From: Peptococcaceae bacterium UBA6116
GTDB taxonomy: Bacteria; Bacillota; Desulfitobacteriia; Desulfitobacteriales; Syntrophobotulaceae
Direction of reading: 5' to 3'
Length of the DNA stretch: 5,866 bases
Assembly: GCA_002423425.1 (NCBI GenBank)
Contig: DIWC01000010.1
Location: 29,555-35,420 of the forward strand
Shown here: positions 5,805 through 5,866 of the stretch, in pieces
Position numbering within the stretch: the stretch's first letter is position 1
Layout: every line of letters starts with the position of its first letter
The notes under the pieces: generated by a model
The model's input: the letters and a program-made list of their open reading frames with translations, nothing else
What the model was told of the DNA's origin: nothing
The model's database searches: none
Program-made: the position numbers and the translations under genes

Positions 5805-5833
5805 ATAATATAACAACGTCTAATGAATGTCAA
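5805..5833 (-). promoter_or_regulatory. Promoter of the DEAD-box helicase gene with a long leader
   Basis: On the minus strand a perfect TTGACA (5828-5833) and TATTAT (5805-5810) are exactly 17 bp apart. The start would be near 5798, giving a very AT-rich leader of about 168 nt. Long leaders are common for cold-induced RNA helicase genes, but cold control here is only an inference. Confidence 0.68.
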
Positions 5834-5839
5834 TCAATG

Positions 5840-5860
5840 TTCAGCAGGGTCAGAGCTGAA
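5840..5860. other. Small inverted repeat at the window edge
   Basis: TTCAGC (5840-5845) pairs with GCTGAA (5855-5860) around 9 nt. It lies just upstream of the helicase promoter. It may be the end of a terminator or other structure belonging to a neighbour beyond the window. No gene is visible in the last 200 bases. Confidence 0.3.
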
Positions 5861-5866
5861 GCATCA

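Overview
The window looks like a piece of a Gram-positive, low-to-mid GC anaerobe. A Firmicute of the Peptococcaceae/Desulfitobacteriaceae type (Desulfosporosinus- or Desulfitobacterium-like) is my best guess. The reasons are a lipoprotein-type ModA, strong Shine-Dalgarno sites, TTG starts, sigma-A-type promoters, and an excisionase-HTH/periplasmic-binding-fold regulator next to modABC. No taxonomic marker is present, so this is inference from protein style.

Layout. (1) 1-437, plus strand: the broken 3' part of a DegV/FakB-family gene, with an out-of-frame internal deletion. (2) 468-490: a hairpin between convergent genes. (3) 523-1350, minus strand: a regulator with an N-terminal excisionase-type HTH and a C-terminal binding-protein-like domain. 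It appears to have lost about 45 residues in frame from that domain. (4) 1351-1634: a divergent promoter region with an extended -10 promoter for the regulator, a 17-bp-spaced promoter for modA, and three TAGTTTATA boxes. (5) 1635-3844, plus strand: modA-modB-modC, a complete molybdate (or tungstate) ABC importer. ModC is short, without a TOBE/Mop domain. (6) 3845-4217: a gap holding terminators and, on the minus strand, a stand-alone structured RNA of about 175 nt with its own strong promoter. I read it as 6S RNA (ssrS). (7) 4218-5630, minus strand: a CshA-like DEAD-box RNA helicase with a leader of about 170 nt that contains a perfect 16-bp tandem repeat.

How the parts fit. ModA captures the oxyanion outside the membrane, ModB forms the channel and ModC drives transport. 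The divergent regulator probably senses the oxyanion, or a related ligand, and acts on the shared intergenic region. The helicase and the 6S-like RNA are RNA-metabolism and global-transcription genes unrelated to molybdate.

Most worth checking: two neighbouring genes carry apparent internal deletions whose junctions coincide with short plausible microhomologies, and the 6S-like RNA is invisible to ORF-based annotation. I found no evidence of a wholly new multi-gene system, mobile element or CRISPR array.
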